This document shows, one piece after another, positions 16,082-24,850 of a DNA stretch of 40,436 nt (the first letter of the stretch is position 1; each line of letters begins with the position of its first letter). Source of the DNA: Flavobacterium sp. (GTDB taxonomy: Bacteria > Bacteroidota > Bacteroidia > Flavobacteriales > Flavobacteriaceae); assembly GCA_023259675.1 (NCBI GenBank), contig JALRGT010000029.1, forward strand, positions 1 through 40,436, given 5' to 3'. A program made the position numbers and the translations under genes. Under the pieces are notes generated by a model, which was given only the letters and a program-made list of their open reading frames with translations, was not told the origin of the DNA and did not search any database.

Positions 16082-17584
16082 ATGTCAATAAAATCATTTG
16101 CAGCCCAACTTTTTGCGAAGCAAATTTATAAAAAAACACAGGCTTGGGCCAAAAATCCGGTAGCCAGTCAAAATGCCGTTTTTCAGGAATTAATACAACA
16201 GGCAAAACACACACAATTTGGGATTGATCATCATTTTGAAACCATCAAAACCCCAGCTGATTTTGCTAATCAGGTTCCGATTCGGGATTATGAAGGTCTG
16301 AAACCGTATATTGATAAAGTGGTAAAAGGAAATACCAATGTGTTGTGGAAAGGAAAGCCGCTCTATTTTGCCAAAACTTCGGGAACGACATCCGGTGCAA
16401 AATACATTCCGCTGACAGTCGAATCGATGCCGAATCATACCGAAGCGGCTCGAAATGCCATTTTGCATTATATCCATGAAACCGGAAATACTGATTTTGT
16501 CGACGGTAAAATGATTTTCCTGCAAGGAAGTCCAATTTTAGAAGAAAAACACGGAATAAAATTTGGACGTTTATCAGGTATCGCGGCTCATTTTGTTCCA
16601 AAATATTTACAAAAAAACCGAATGCCATCTTGGGAAACCAATTGTATTGAGGATTGGGAAACTAAAATTGATGCGATTGTCGAAGAAACTTTCAACGAGA
16701 ATATGACCGTGATTTCGGGAATTCCTTCTTGGGTGCAAATGTATTTTGAGCGATTGCAACAAAAAGGAGGAAAGCCAGTAGGTGAAATCTTCAAAAACTT
16801 TAATTTGTTTATATATGGCGGAGTTAATTACGAACCGTATCGAGCCAAATTTGAAAATTTAATAGGAAGAAAGGTTGACAGTATCGAACTTTTTCCGGCT
16901 TCGGAAGGCTTTTTTGCGTATCAAGATTCCCAAAAGGAAAAAGGGATGTTGTTGTTGTTGAATGCTGGAATTTTCTATGAGTTTATTAAAAGCGATGAAT
17001 TTTACACTGATCCCGAAGGTTCGGGACCCAAACGGTACACCATTGGAGAAGTCGAATTGGGAGTGAATTATGTATTAATCATTTCTACCAATGCCGGTCT
17101 TTGGGGTTATAATATTGGGGATACGGTTCAGTTTACCAGTTTGAAACCGTACCGAGTAATTGTTTCGGGACGAATCAAACATTATATTTCGGCTTTTGGT
17201 GAACATGTCATTGGTAAAGAAGTGGAATGCGCGTTGCAGGAAGCAATGGAAGGGACGAATATTCGCATGAATGAATTTACTGTGGCACCACAGATCAATC
17301 CTGCTAGTGGATTACCCTATCACGAATGGTTGATTGAATTTGAAAACGAACCGGAAGACGACGTTGCTTTTGCGGAAGCGATAGATAATGCCATGCGCAA
17401 ACAAAATATTTACTATGATGATTTGATTGTGGGGAACATTTTACGAAAAGTGGTACTTACTAAAATACCAAAAAATGGTTTTCAGGAATACATGAAATCG
17501 ATTGGGAAATTGGGCGGACAAAATAAAATTCCGAGACTTTCCAATGATAGAAAAATTGCTGATTTTTTTTCTAAAAATAACTAA
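16082..17584 (+). CDS. GH3-family acyl-adenylating enzyme
   Basis: A 500-residue cytoplasmic member of the GH3 family (adenylate-forming fold; in plants these enzymes join amino acids to jasmonate or auxin). ATP/AMP-binding motifs are present: KTSGTTSGAKYIP at residues 98-110, YGGVNYEPY at 245-253, YNIGDTVQF at 343-351, and the hinge region SGRIKHYISAFGEHV at 362-376. The mobile C-terminal domain covers about 370-500. The acyl substrate and acceptor in bacteria are unknown. The stop codon overlaps the next gene's ATG (TAATG), so the two are translationally coupled, which suggests a shared pathway (inference). Plant-hormone chemistry should not be assumed. Confidence 0.92.
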   Translation: MSIKSFAAQLFAKQIYKKTQAWAKNPVASQNAVFQELIQQAKHTQFGIDHHFETIKTPADFANQVPIRDYEGLKPYIDKVVKGNTNVLWKGKPLYFAKTSGTTSGAKYIPLTVESMPNHTEAARNAILHYIHETGNTDFVDGKMIFLQGSPILEEKHGIKFGRLSGIAAHFVPKYLQKNRMPSWETNCIEDWETKIDAIVEETFNENMTVISGIPSWVQMYFERLQQKGGKPVGEIFKNFNLFIYGGVNYEPYRAKFENLIGRKVDSIELFPASEGFFAYQDSQKEKGMLLLLNAGIFYEFIKSDEFYTDPEGSGPKRYTIGEVELGVNYVLIISTNAGLWGYNIGDTVQFTSLKPYRVIVSGRIKHYISAFGEHVIGKEVECALQEAMEGTNIRMNEFTVAPQINPASGLPYHEWLIEFENEPEDDVAFAEAIDNAMRKQNIYYDDLIVGNILRKVVLTKIPKNGFQEYMKSIGKLGGQNKIPRLSNDRKIADFFSKNN

Positions 17585-19263
17585 TGAACGAGACTAAAAA
17601 TATATCGAGAACCCGTGCTCAAGAATCTTCGGCGGCTATTGAAAAAATGTACATCACTATGCGCCATTTATTCAACAGAGGATTTTATAAACCTATGGGG
17701 ATTTCAGGTGATACTTTACGAGAAGCATTAATGGCTTTAAGACCTGAAATATATGGTAAAATTGCCGAAGACAAAGTAGAACTCAACGGGCTTTTATACG
17801 TTATCGAGCGTTTACCAACCGGAATCGAAGAATGTCGTTTTATCAACCTGACTTCAGATGAAGGGTATTCTAAATCGCATTTTAGACCGATTATTCCACC
17901 AAAAAGGAGACGTAATTGTTACCGAATTGATGAGGAACAAATGAATGTTGAAATTACACGTGGGCGTTCGGATATTTATGATATTTTGACCCATTTGACA
18001 TTTATTTTTATTGAATCCCACAAGATTAGAAATAGGGTTTTATTGGATGAATCTTGCGAAGTTTCCCGGGATTGGACAAAACTGGAAGAAGCGGTATCTC
18101 AAAGTAAAAAATTAAGTCAAATAGAAAGAGAAAAAGTCATTTCTCATGTTTCCAATATTTTGGGAAGAACCTTTGAGGATGTTATTGATATTTATGATTC
18201 TTTTGCTTCAGAAATAGCTCCAGATCGTTTTCTACATGTTATTTATTGGTTAGGAAAATTGGCGATTGAAGAATCGGTGGATAATAACAAAAGAACCATA
18301 ACTTTCAGCCCTATTTTAAGAGAGCGCTTAGGACATCATATCCATGGGGAATTTTGGGCTTCTAATATCAAGGAAGTGCTGAAAGAAAACCAATTATTAG
18401 ATAGACCAATCCATATTATAAGTGCCAATATGCACAGCGTGATGAATTCTATTTTTGCGGCTTACGTTTTAAAAACCAAGTTCAAAGACAAAGCCGATTT
18501 CTTTATTTACGAAGAATTGAGCAAATCTGGTGCGGATGAAATCCGGAATAAAGTACAGGAACTGGCATTGAAACAAGGTATGATTTTTCTGCCCGATACT
18601 TCAGGAACTAGTATTGACGTGCAAATTTTTGACACGGCCAAAATTAATTGGGAAAACACTTCCTTTTCTTCGGCTGAATTAGGGGAAAAGAAACCCGTAT
18701 TGATTGTGATGGATTATGCTTTTGGTGAACAAGCCTATGAAACCGTTGATGAGTTGTTGAAACCCTTCCAAAAAGATATTTTTCTAAATGTCGAATCGGT
18801 TTCTATTATGGGAAAAGCGGGAATTCTGGAAGGCGGCAAAGGCGATATTATGATTCCAAATGCCCATATCAACGAAGGAACGGCTGATAATTATTTTTTC
18901 GAAAATGAATTAACCGCTGAAATGTTCGAAGGCAATGATATTTCGGTTTATGAAGGTGCGATGGTTACTGTTTTGGGAACTTCGTTACAAAACAGGGATT
19001 TATTGAAGTTTTTTCACGAATCGACTTGGGGCGTGATTGGATTGGAAATGGAAGGTTCACATTATCAAAAAGCGATACAATCGGCTTCCAAAATCAGAAA
19101 AAGCATTCCGAATGACGTGAAAGTGCGTTATGCTTATTATGCATCGGATAATCCATTGGAGACAGGAAGTACTTTGGCTTCTGGAGGTTTGGGAACGACT
19201 GGAGTAAAACCTACGTACTTGATTACCATTAAAATATTAGAACAAATTTTGAATACAAAATAA
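17584..19263 (+). CDS. Two-part protein with nucleosidase/phosphorylase-like C-terminus (possibly DUF6909)
   Basis: A 559-residue soluble protein. Residues about 1-230 are a helical, basic region (FRPIIPPKRRRNCYR at 100-114) with no motif I recognise. Residues about 275-400 look Rossmann-like (PVLIVMDYAFGEQAYE at 371-386). Residues about 405-559 resemble the AMP nucleosidase/nucleoside phosphorylase superfamily: SIMGKAGILEGGKGD (407-421), NEGTADNYF (430-438), GLEMEG (486-491, the ribose-binding Glu pattern), and SDNP (521-524) with the Asp that usually protonates the base. From memory NCBI names this family DUF6909. It is translationally coupled to GH3 by a 1-base overlap. A nucleotide or modified-nucleoside substrate is an inference; activity is unproven. 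Confidence 0.75.
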   Translation: MNETKNISRTRAQESSAAIEKMYITMRHLFNRGFYKPMGISGDTLREALMALRPEIYGKIAEDKVELNGLLYVIERLPTGIEECRFINLTSDEGYSKSHFRPIIPPKRRRNCYRIDEEQMNVEITRGRSDIYDILTHLTFIFIESHKIRNRVLLDESCEVSRDWTKLEEAVSQSKKLSQIEREKVISHVSNILGRTFEDVIDIYDSFASEIAPDRFLHVIYWLGKLAIEESVDNNKRTITFSPILRERLGHHIHGEFWASNIKEVLKENQLLDRPIHIISANMHSVMNSIFAAYVLKTKFKDKADFFIYEELSKSGADEIRNKVQELALKQGMIFLPDTSGTSIDVQIFDTAKINWENTSFSSAELGEKKPVLIVMDYAFGEQAYETVDELLKPFQKDIFLNVESVSIMGKAGILEGGKGDIMIPNAHINEGTADNYFFENELTAEMFEGNDISVYEGAMVTVLGTSLQNRDLLKFFHESTWGVIGLEMEGSHYQKAIQSASKIRKSIPNDVKVRYAYYASDNPLETGSTLASGGLGTTGVKPTYLITIKILEQILNTK

Positions 19264-19273
19264 AAAGGAAGTT

Positions 19274-19308
19274 AGCATTTTCAAGTTATACGATTTGTAA
19301 TGCTTTTT
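19274..19308 (+). terminator. Weak hairpin after the GH3 pair
   Basis: AGCATT (19274-19279) and AATGCT (19299-19304) form a 6-base stem with a 19-base loop, followed by TTTT. It is weak and may only attenuate transcription into the downstream SDR gene. Confidence 0.4.
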
Positions 19309-19335
19309 ATACCTTGCCAAAGTTAAAAGAAACAC

Positions 19336-20319
19336 ATGAAAAGAATACTGATTACTGGAGCTGCAGGATTTTTAGGGTCACATTTATGCGATCGTTTTAT
19401 CAAAGAAGGGTATTTTGTCATTGGGATGGATAATCTCATTACGGGTGATTTGAAAAATATAGAGCATTTATTTAAACTGGAAAATTTCGAATTTTACCAT
19501 CATGATATTACCAAATTCGTGCATGTTCCCGGTAAATTGGATTATATTTTACATTTTGCTTCCCCGGCGAGTCCGATAGATTATTTAAAAATTCCGATTC
19601 AAACCTTAAAAGTGGGTTCGTTGGGAACACATAATCTGTTGGGATTGGCAAGAGTCAAAAAAGCCAGAATCTTGATTGCTTCCACTTCGGAAGTATATGG
19701 CGATCCGTTGGTGCATCCACAAACCGAAGAATACTATGGAAATGTAAATACCATAGGTCCGCGTGGAGTATATGACGAAGCCAAACGTTTTCAGGAATCC
19801 ATTACGATGGCGTATCATACCTTTCATGGGGTAGAAACGCGTATCGTTCGTATTTTTAATACATACGGACCCAGAATGCGTCTTAATGACGGTCGTGTAA
19901 TTCCGGCGTTTATTGGTCAGGCGATTCGTGGAGAGGATTTGACGATTTTTGGCGATGGGATGCAAACGCGTTCGTTTTGTTATGTCGACGATCAGGTGGA
20001 AGGTATTTTCCGATTACTGCATTCGGATTATGTCTATCCGGTAAACATTGGAAATCCAGACGAAATCACCATTAAAGATTTTGCCGAAGAAATCATAAAA
20101 TTGACTGGAACCAATCAAAAAGTGGTGTATCATCCGTTGCCTATTAATGATCCGTTACAACGTCAGCCTGATATTACCAAAGCCAAAGAATTATTGGGTT
20201 GGGAGCCAAGAATGAATCGTGCCGATGGAATGAAAATTACTTACGACTATTTCAAATCGTTATCTGCCGAAGAACTTTCAAAAGAGGAACATAAGGATTT
20301 TACCGATTATATAAGATAG
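19336..20319 (+). CDS. UDP-glucuronate decarboxylase-like SDR (UXS type)
   Basis: A 327-residue extended short-chain dehydrogenase/reductase. The NAD-binding signature GAAGFLGSH is at residues 8-16, the [10 protein letters not shown] block at 115-124, and the catalytic YxxxK is Tyr146-Lys150 in [11 protein letters not shown]. The segment [11 protein letters not shown] and the C-terminal '[12 protein letters not shown]' pattern are typical of UDP-glucuronate decarboxylases, which make UDP-xylose. A related UDP-sugar epimerase/dehydratase is possible. The product would be a precursor for a surface polysaccharide, consistent with the GT2 gene that starts 2 bases after its stop. Confidence 0.85.
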   Translation: MKRILITGAAGFLGSHLCDRFIKEGYFVIGMDNLITGDLKNIEHLFKLENFEFYHHDITKFVHVPGKLDYILHFASPASPIDYLKIPIQTLKVGSLGTHNLLGLARVKKARILIASTSEVYGDPLVHPQTEEYYGNVNTIGPRGVYDEAKRFQESITMAYHTFHGVETRIVRIFNTYGPRMRLNDGRVIPAFIGQAIRGEDLTIFGDGMQTRSFCYVDDQVEGIFRLLHSDYVYPVNIGNPDEITIKDFAEEIIKLTGTNQKVVYHPLPINDPLQRQPDITKAKELLGWEPRMNRADGMKITYDYFKSLSAEELSKEEHKDFTDYIR

Positions 20320-20320
20320 C

Positions 20321-21088
20321 ATGGAAAATCCTTTAGTATCAGTAATTATTCCAACTTTCAATGCTGAAAAATACATTTCGGATACTATTAAATCGGTTCA
20401 AAATCAAAGCTATCAAAACTGGGAAATACTCTTAGTTGATGATGCATCTTCGGATGAAACCCCAAAAATAATAACTCCTTTTCTAACGGATAAAAGAATA
20501 CAATTTTATCCGTTGAAAATCAATTCTGGAACGGGAGTGGCCAGAAATACCGCTTTGGCGAATGCCAAAGGAAAATACATTGCCTTTTTGGATGCGGATG
20601 ATTTGTGGCGCCCCGAAAAACTAGAAAAGCAAATCGATTTCATGCAATTACACAAATTGCCTTTTACGTTTTCTTTTTATGATTTAATGGATGAATCGGG
20701 TAATTCTTTGCAGAAAAGAGTAGAAGCACCTCGGAATTTATCCTATCGCCAACTTTTTTTCTGCAATTATGTGGGCAATTTGACTGGGATTTATGATGTG
20801 GATTATTTTGGAAAAATCCCCATTTCAGGAATTAGAAAAAGACAGGATTGGATGCACTGGCTTACTATTCTAAAAAAAATTAAAAAGGCAAAACCGGTTC
20901 CCGAAAGTTTGGCTTTTTATAGGATTCGGGATAATTCTCTTTCAACTTCAAAAACCAATTTATTGGAATACAATTTTGCCGTTTATAGGCAATTTCACAG
21001 TTTCAGTTGGTTTTATTCGATGTTTTGTATGGCAGGTTTTTTATTTACGCAATTGGTCATAAAACCGTTTTATTATAAGAGGGGTTAA
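20321..21088 (+). CDS. Family 2 glycosyltransferase
   Basis: A 255-residue cytoplasmic/peripheral GT-A glycosyltransferase. It begins VSVIIPTFNAEKYI, has the nucleotide-binding VDDASSDET at residues 39-47, and the metal-binding DADD at 91-94. Around 165-185 the acceptor-site region contains RKRQDWMHWL, where the usual [ED]-D residues sit. A hydrophobic stretch near the C-terminus (about 232-250) may associate with the membrane. It is coupled to the UXS-type gene (2-base gap), so it likely transfers a sugar made from that pathway to a surface glycan. Donor and acceptor are unknown. It ends overlapping the convergent ORF6N gene by 4 bases. Confidence 0.9.
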   Translation: MENPLVSVIIPTFNAEKYISDTIKSVQNQSYQNWEILLVDDASSDETPKIITPFLTDKRIQFYPLKINSGTGVARNTALANAKGKYIAFLDADDLWRPEKLEKQIDFMQLHKLPFTFSFYDLMDESGNSLQKRVEAPRNLSYRQLFFCNYVGNLTGIYDVDYFGKIPISGIRKRQDWMHWLTILKKIKKAKPVPESLAFYRIRDNSLSTSKTNLLEYNFAVYRQFHSFSWFYSMFCMAGFLFTQLVIKPFYYKRG

Positions 21089-21639
21089 TTATTTTTATAT
21101 CCAATTTTTGTTCTTGGTTTTTGCTTCGCCAGTTCGTCTTGAAGGCTCGGTTCACCATCTTTTTTCTCGGTTAGCTCATCTAAATAAGAGAAAACCAATT
21201 CAATATTTTTGCCTTGATTTTCAAGTTTTTTCTGAATTTGAACAATATCTAATTTCATTTCTGTTGTATCAAGAAGCATTTGTCTCACTTTAGTGAAAAT
21301 GCGCATAATTTGAATGTTGGTTTGAATGGCTTTTTCGCTGTTCAAGACGCTAGATAACATTAAAATCCCATGTTCTGTGAAGGCAAAAGGTAATTTTCTT
21401 GTTCCTCCCCAACTTGAAGTCGCAAATTGCGACTTCAAGTTTTGAAATTCATTTTTATCGAGTTGAAACATAAAATCTTCAGGAAATCTAGTTATATTTC
21501 TTTTAACTTGTTCATTAAGTCTTTTGTTTTCAACTCCATAAAGTTTAGCTAAATCTCTATCCAACATTACTTTTTGATTTCTAATGTAGTAAATGGTATT
21601 AGAAATAGTTTCTTCTGAAAGAATAAGTTCTGAGTTCAT
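21085..21639 (-). CDS. ORF6N-domain DNA-binding-type protein
   Basis: A 184-residue protein. The ORF6N domain spans about residues 8-95: IYYIRNQKVMLDRDLAKLYGV, then NEQVKRN, FPEDFMFQL, and LKSQFATSSWGG...LPFAFTEHG. The C-terminal part (about 100-165) is a charged coiled coil (QIQKKLENQGKNIE). Family members occur in phages and bacterial chromosomes and probably bind DNA, with no established role. It lies between polysaccharide genes but on the opposite strand, and it overlaps the GT2 stop by 4 bases. No neighbouring integrase, holin or phage gene indicates a prophage, so it appears a solitary accessory insertion. It contains a 31-base palindrome (see repeat entry). Confidence 0.85.
   Translation of the reverse strand: MNSELILSEETISNTIYYIRNQKVMLDRDLAKLYGVENKRLNEQVKRNITRFPEDFMFQLDKNEFQNLKSQFATSSWGGTRKLPFAFTEHGILMLSSVLNSEKAIQTNIQIMRIFTKVRQMLLDTTEMKLDIVQIQKKLENQGKNIELVFSYLDELTEKKDGEPSLQDELAKQKPRTKIGYKNN
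21411..21441. repeat. 31-base near-perfect palindrome inside the ORF6N gene
   Basis: AACTTGAAGTCGCAA (21411-21425) and TTGCGACTTCAAGTT (21427-21441) are exact inverted arms of 15 bases around a single A. Read on the minus strand, it encodes NLKSQFATSS (codons 67-76), a conserved part of ORF6N. The transcript can form a strong hairpin mid-gene. Confidence 0.9.
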
Positions 21640-21672
21640 CTTTTTTATAATTTACAAAACTAATATACGATT

Positions 21673-22992
21673 TTATTTACATTGTAAAGATGATGTAAAC
21701 TGCTTCAGTTTGCCTCTTTTATTCCTTTTTAGATGGTCCTTTCTAATAAAAGTAAACTTCAAATCAGGTTCGAGATACAATGCTATTGCTTTTTCAATTT
21801 TTTCAATTTGTTCTGGATCTAATTCTTTTTCGCTCGAATATTTAATTTGAAACGCATCTAAATCCGTTTGTTTAATGACAAATTCTTTGACGTTGCCGTC
21901 ATCCTCAATAATGGTCTTGGTGATGTAATAAAACGTCAATCCGGGCGATTTTTTCCCGCTTGGAAGCATTGCCACATCATTGGTACGGCCAATTAATTTT
22001 TTTAGAATGGGTTTGCTTAGCGTACTTTTTTCATCTAAAACACCAATATCACCAATATCGTATCGAATAAAAGGATGCGCTTTGTTGAACAACGAAGTGA
22101 TGACAATACGGCCTTCGGTACCGTTTGGAACCGGTTGATTGTTCTCGTCCACAATTTCCACAAAAAGGGTTTCGGCATTGACCTGCCATTCGCCTTGGGG
22201 ATTATCAAATGCAATCAAATCCAGTTCCGAAGCGCCATATTCATTGACAACAGGAATCCCAAATTGTTTTTCCAATAGGATTTTGTCTTTTTCAAAAAGC
22301 ATTTCGGAGGTCACCATACAAACTTTTAGCGAAGGACAAATTTCTTTTAGGATGAGGTTTCTTTTTTCTAGAAATTTGGCAAACAAAACGATTGAGCTTG
22401 TATAGCCATTGATGTAATTGAATTTTTTACTTTTAAAATAGTTCAAATAATGTTCTAACACAAAATCCGATAAATCAAAAATAGGCAATCGGTAACGGTG
22501 AAGAAAGAAGTCTTTTATTTGCTCTTTTTTCTGAGCCATAAATTCTTTCGGAATTCCGTAAAACCGCGCCTGATAAGAGGTATTAAAATCAATTCCGTGC
22601 CAGCCAAACCGTAGGACATTTGATGCCCAGGTTAAAGCATGACTGTATTTGTCTTTGGCAAAAATAAACGGCGCTCCACTTGAACCAGAAGTTTTATTAA
22701 TGTACACATTACTCAGAAAATAGCCTTTGGAAAGCCGTTCAGCTAATGGTCTTTGCAAATCAGTTTTATTTAAAACAGGAAGATCTTCCCAGTTTTGAAT
22801 CACTTTTGAGCCGACTAATTCTTGGTAAAAAGAATTATTTTGGAGGTGAAAAGCAACAATTTCCTTTTTTTTAGTTTCGATAAATACTTCTTTTTCCGTT
22901 TCCGAAAAAGCTTGAATAGCCTTCAGTTCGGCTTTTGCCTTAGTTATGGGATACCCATTGATTCGGAGTGAAAAGTCAAAAAGAGAGAGCAT
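21673..22992 (-). CDS. CapK/PaaK-like adenylate-forming enzyme
   Basis: A 439-residue cytoplasmic protein of the phenylacetate-CoA ligase/CapK-like group of ANL enzymes. The ATP-binding motif KTSGSSGAPF is at about residues 100-109, the EYGASELD motif at about 251-258, and the hinge RYDIGDIGVL near 311-320. A C-terminal lysine-rich region (KRNKRGKLKQF) follows. Such enzymes activate a carboxylate as acyl-AMP; some CapK proteins act in capsule synthesis. Substrate unknown. A frame opening at 23013 uses TTG, but this overlaps the TATTTTTG -7 box, so the ATG at 22992 is chosen. It is on the minus strand beside purD and near the UXS/GT2 genes. Confidence 0.82.
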   Translation of the reverse strand: MLSLFDFSLRINGYPITKAKAELKAIQAFSETEKEVFIETKKKEIVAFHLQNNSFYQELVGSKVIQNWEDLPVLNKTDLQRPLAERLSKGYFLSNVYINKTSGSSGAPFIFAKDKYSHALTWASNVLRFGWHGIDFNTSYQARFYGIPKEFMAQKKEQIKDFFLHRYRLPIFDLSDFVLEHYLNYFKSKKFNYINGYTSSIVLFAKFLEKRNLILKEICPSLKVCMVTSEMLFEKDKILLEKQFGIPVVNEYGASELDLIAFDNPQGEWQVNAETLFVEIVDENNQPVPNGTEGRIVITSLFNKAHPFIRYDIGDIGVLDEKSTLSKPILKKLIGRTNDVAMLPSGKKSPGLTFYYITKTIIEDDGNVKEFVIKQTDLDAFQIKYSSEKELDPEQIEKIEKAIALYLEPDLKFTFIRKDHLKRNKRGKLKQFTSSLQCK

Positions 22993-23010
22993 TTGAGGAA
23001 TTTGTTTTTT

Positions 23011-23018
23011 CAAAAATA
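23011..23018 (-). promoter_or_regulatory. Promoter -7 box (TATTTTTG) of the CapK-like gene
   Basis: Exact minus-strand TAnnTTTG match, 18 bases before the ATG at 22992. It argues against the TTG at 23013 as start codon. Confidence 0.6.
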
Positions 23019-23093
23019 TAGTAAAATAGTAACTAATTGAGAATAAGACATAAGTTTTCGATGATTAAATTATTTTTTCCGTTCAAAAGCAAT

Positions 23094-23101
23094 TATTTTT
23101 G
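23094..23101 (+). promoter_or_regulatory. Promoter -7 box (TATTTTTG) of purD
   Basis: Exact TAnnTTTG match ending 25 bases before the purD ATG at 23127. It is divergent from the CapK-like promoter within about 80 bases. Confidence 0.6.
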
Positions 23102-23126
23102 CACCACAACTTTTTAAATCATTATC

Positions 23127-24401
23127 ATGAATATTTTACTACTAGGTTCTGGCGGAAGAGAACATGCTTTTGCATGGAAAATGACTCAGAGTCCCCTTTG
23201 TGACACCCTTTTTGTAGTTCCTGGAAATGCAGGGACTGCGGCTATTGCAAAGAATATTGACATCAGTGCAACCGATTTTGAAGCGATAAAAGCATTGGTC
23301 ATCAAGGAAAACATAGAGATGGTTGTAGTAGGACCGGAAGATCCTTTGGTGAAAGGAGTTTATGATTATTTTTTGAATGACGAAACTTTGAAAAATGTTC
23401 CGGTAATCGGACCGTCAAAATTGGGAGCAACACTAGAAGGAAGTAAAGAGTTTGCAAAGGAATTTTTGATGAAGCATAAAATTCCAACGGCGGCTTATGA
23501 TAGTTTTACAGCCGAAACGGTAGAGCAGGGTTGTACTTTTTTAGAAACATTACAACCGCCTTATGTATTAAAAGCGGACGGATTGGCGGCTGGAAAAGGA
23601 GTTTTGATTATTCAAGATTTAGAAGAAGCGAAAACCGAATTGCGTAATATGTTGGTGAACCAAAAATTTGGTGCAGCAAGTTCCAAAGTGGTAATCGAAG
23701 AATTCTTGGACGGAATAGAGTTGAGTTGTTTTGTTTTGACTGACGGGAAAAGTTATAAAATTCTGCCAACTGCCAAAGATTACAAGCGTATTGGAGAAGG
23801 TGATACGGGCTTGAATACAGGTGGAATGGGAGCGGTTTCTCCAGTTCCTTATGTAGATGCCGTTTTGATGGAAAAAATTGAAACGCGCATTGTAAAACCT
23901 ACAATCGAAGGTTTTCAAAAAGATGGAATCGCTTACAAAGGATTTGTTTTCATTGGTTTGATTAATGTGAATAACGAACCGATTGTTATTGAATATAACG
24001 TAAGAATGGGTGATCCGGAAACTGAAGTTGTAGTACCGAGATTAAAATCAGATTTAGTGGAGTTGTTTTTGGCTGTAGCCAATGAAAAATTGGACGAATT
24101 CAAACTAGAAGTTGATCCAAGAACCGCTACAACGGTTATGTTGGTTTCTGGCGGTTATCCTGAAGATTTTGAAAAAGGAAAAGTTATTTCGGGTTTAGAA
24201 AATGTTGAAAACTCAATTGTTTTTCATGCGGGAACTAAACTAGATAATGGAAATGTGGTTACTAATGGCGGCCGCGTAATGGCGATTACTTCTTATGGTG
24301 ACAATTTTCCGGAAGCATTGGCACAATCATATAAAAATATCGAGAAAATTAAATTCGATAAAATGAATTTCAGAAAAGATATCGGTTTCGATTTGGTTTA
24401 A
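23127..24401 (+). CDS. purD: Phosphoribosylamine-glycine ligase (GAR synthetase)
   Basis: Second step of de novo purine synthesis: joins glycine to phosphoribosylamine with ATP. The 424-residue length is standard. The N-terminal phosphoribosylamine-binding region carries LGSGGREHA (residues 6-14) and GPEDPLVKG; the ATP-grasp domain contains KADGLAAGKGV at 149-159; metal-binding EYNVRMGDPE lies at 289-298. The C-terminal part is complete, with GGYPEDFEKGK. It is transcribed alone and ends in a strong hairpin. No other pur gene is adjacent. Confidence is high because of the full set of ATP-grasp motifs. Confidence 0.97.
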   Translation: MNILLLGSGGREHAFAWKMTQSPLCDTLFVVPGNAGTAAIAKNIDISATDFEAIKALVIKENIEMVVVGPEDPLVKGVYDYFLNDETLKNVPVIGPSKLGATLEGSKEFAKEFLMKHKIPTAAYDSFTAETVEQGCTFLETLQPPYVLKADGLAAGKGVLIIQDLEEAKTELRNMLVNQKFGAASSKVVIEEFLDGIELSCFVLTDGKSYKILPTAKDYKRIGEGDTGLNTGGMGAVSPVPYVDAVLMEKIETRIVKPTIEGFQKDGIAYKGFVFIGLINVNNEPIVIEYNVRMGDPETEVVVPRLKSDLVELFLAVANEKLDEFKLEVDPRTATTVMLVSGGYPEDFEKGKVISGLENVENSIVFHAGTKLDNGNVVTNGGRVMAITSYGDNFPEALAQSYKNIEKIKFDKMNFRKDIGFDLV

Positions 24402-24413
24402 AACTGATGAACA

Positions 24414-24457
24414 TAAAAAAAGCAATGCACTAATTATTTAGTGCATTGCTTTTTTAT
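24414..24457. terminator. Bidirectional terminator after purD
   Basis: AGCAATGCACTAA (24421-24433) pairs perfectly with TTAGTGCATTGCT (24438-24450) around a TTAT loop, with A tracts on the left and T tracts on the right. It serves purD and the convergent small membrane protein. Confidence 0.93.
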
Positions 24458-24477
24458 TTCTAAAGCTATTTCTTTTC

Positions 24478-24708
24478 TTATTTCAAGAAAGAGTGTGCAG
24501 TAGTATCTTGATTTTCAGATCCGCTTTCGTCAAAAATACGCAATTGTTTAATCCAATAAACCATTGCAACTGTACAGATAATCATAAAAATCCAGTTAAT
24601 CGTGTTTGCTGCAAACCAGTGGCTTAATTCTAAAGAACGTAGACCGTCTAATGGTTTGAAAAGAAAATCAACGAAAAGTGATTGTATTCCTTCAAAAAAT
24701 GCTTTCAT
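24478..24708 (-). CDS. Small single-helix membrane protein (possibly DUF6341)
   Basis: A 76-residue protein with an amphipathic N-terminal part (MKAFFEGIQSLFVDFLFKPL), a membrane helix at about 36-52 (NTINWIFMIICTVAMVYWI), and a polar acidic tail ending DTTAHSFLK. From memory it corresponds to the flavobacterial DUF6341 family; no function is known. Lys-Gln-Leu-Arg follows the helix, suggesting the tail is cytoplasmic. It shares the purD terminator and is divergent from the polytopic protein at 24851. Confidence 0.78.
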   Translation of the reverse strand: MKAFFEGIQSLFVDFLFKPLDGLRSLELSHWFAANTINWIFMIICTVAMVYWIKQLRIFDESGSENQDTTAHSFLK

Positions 24709-24850
24709 GATATAGTTTTTAAATTTTATTAATCGTTTTGTAAAAAGGGTAAATAATTTAAAATTTCATTTTTTCAATAAAATTCTACCTTAGCTCGTTT
24801 CCTTTTCAACAAGTATTATATTTACAGTCACAAAAGTATAAAATATCCTT

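Noticed and set aside
21085..21639. ORF6N gene as part of a phage remnant
   Set aside because: No other phage-like gene is found on either side.
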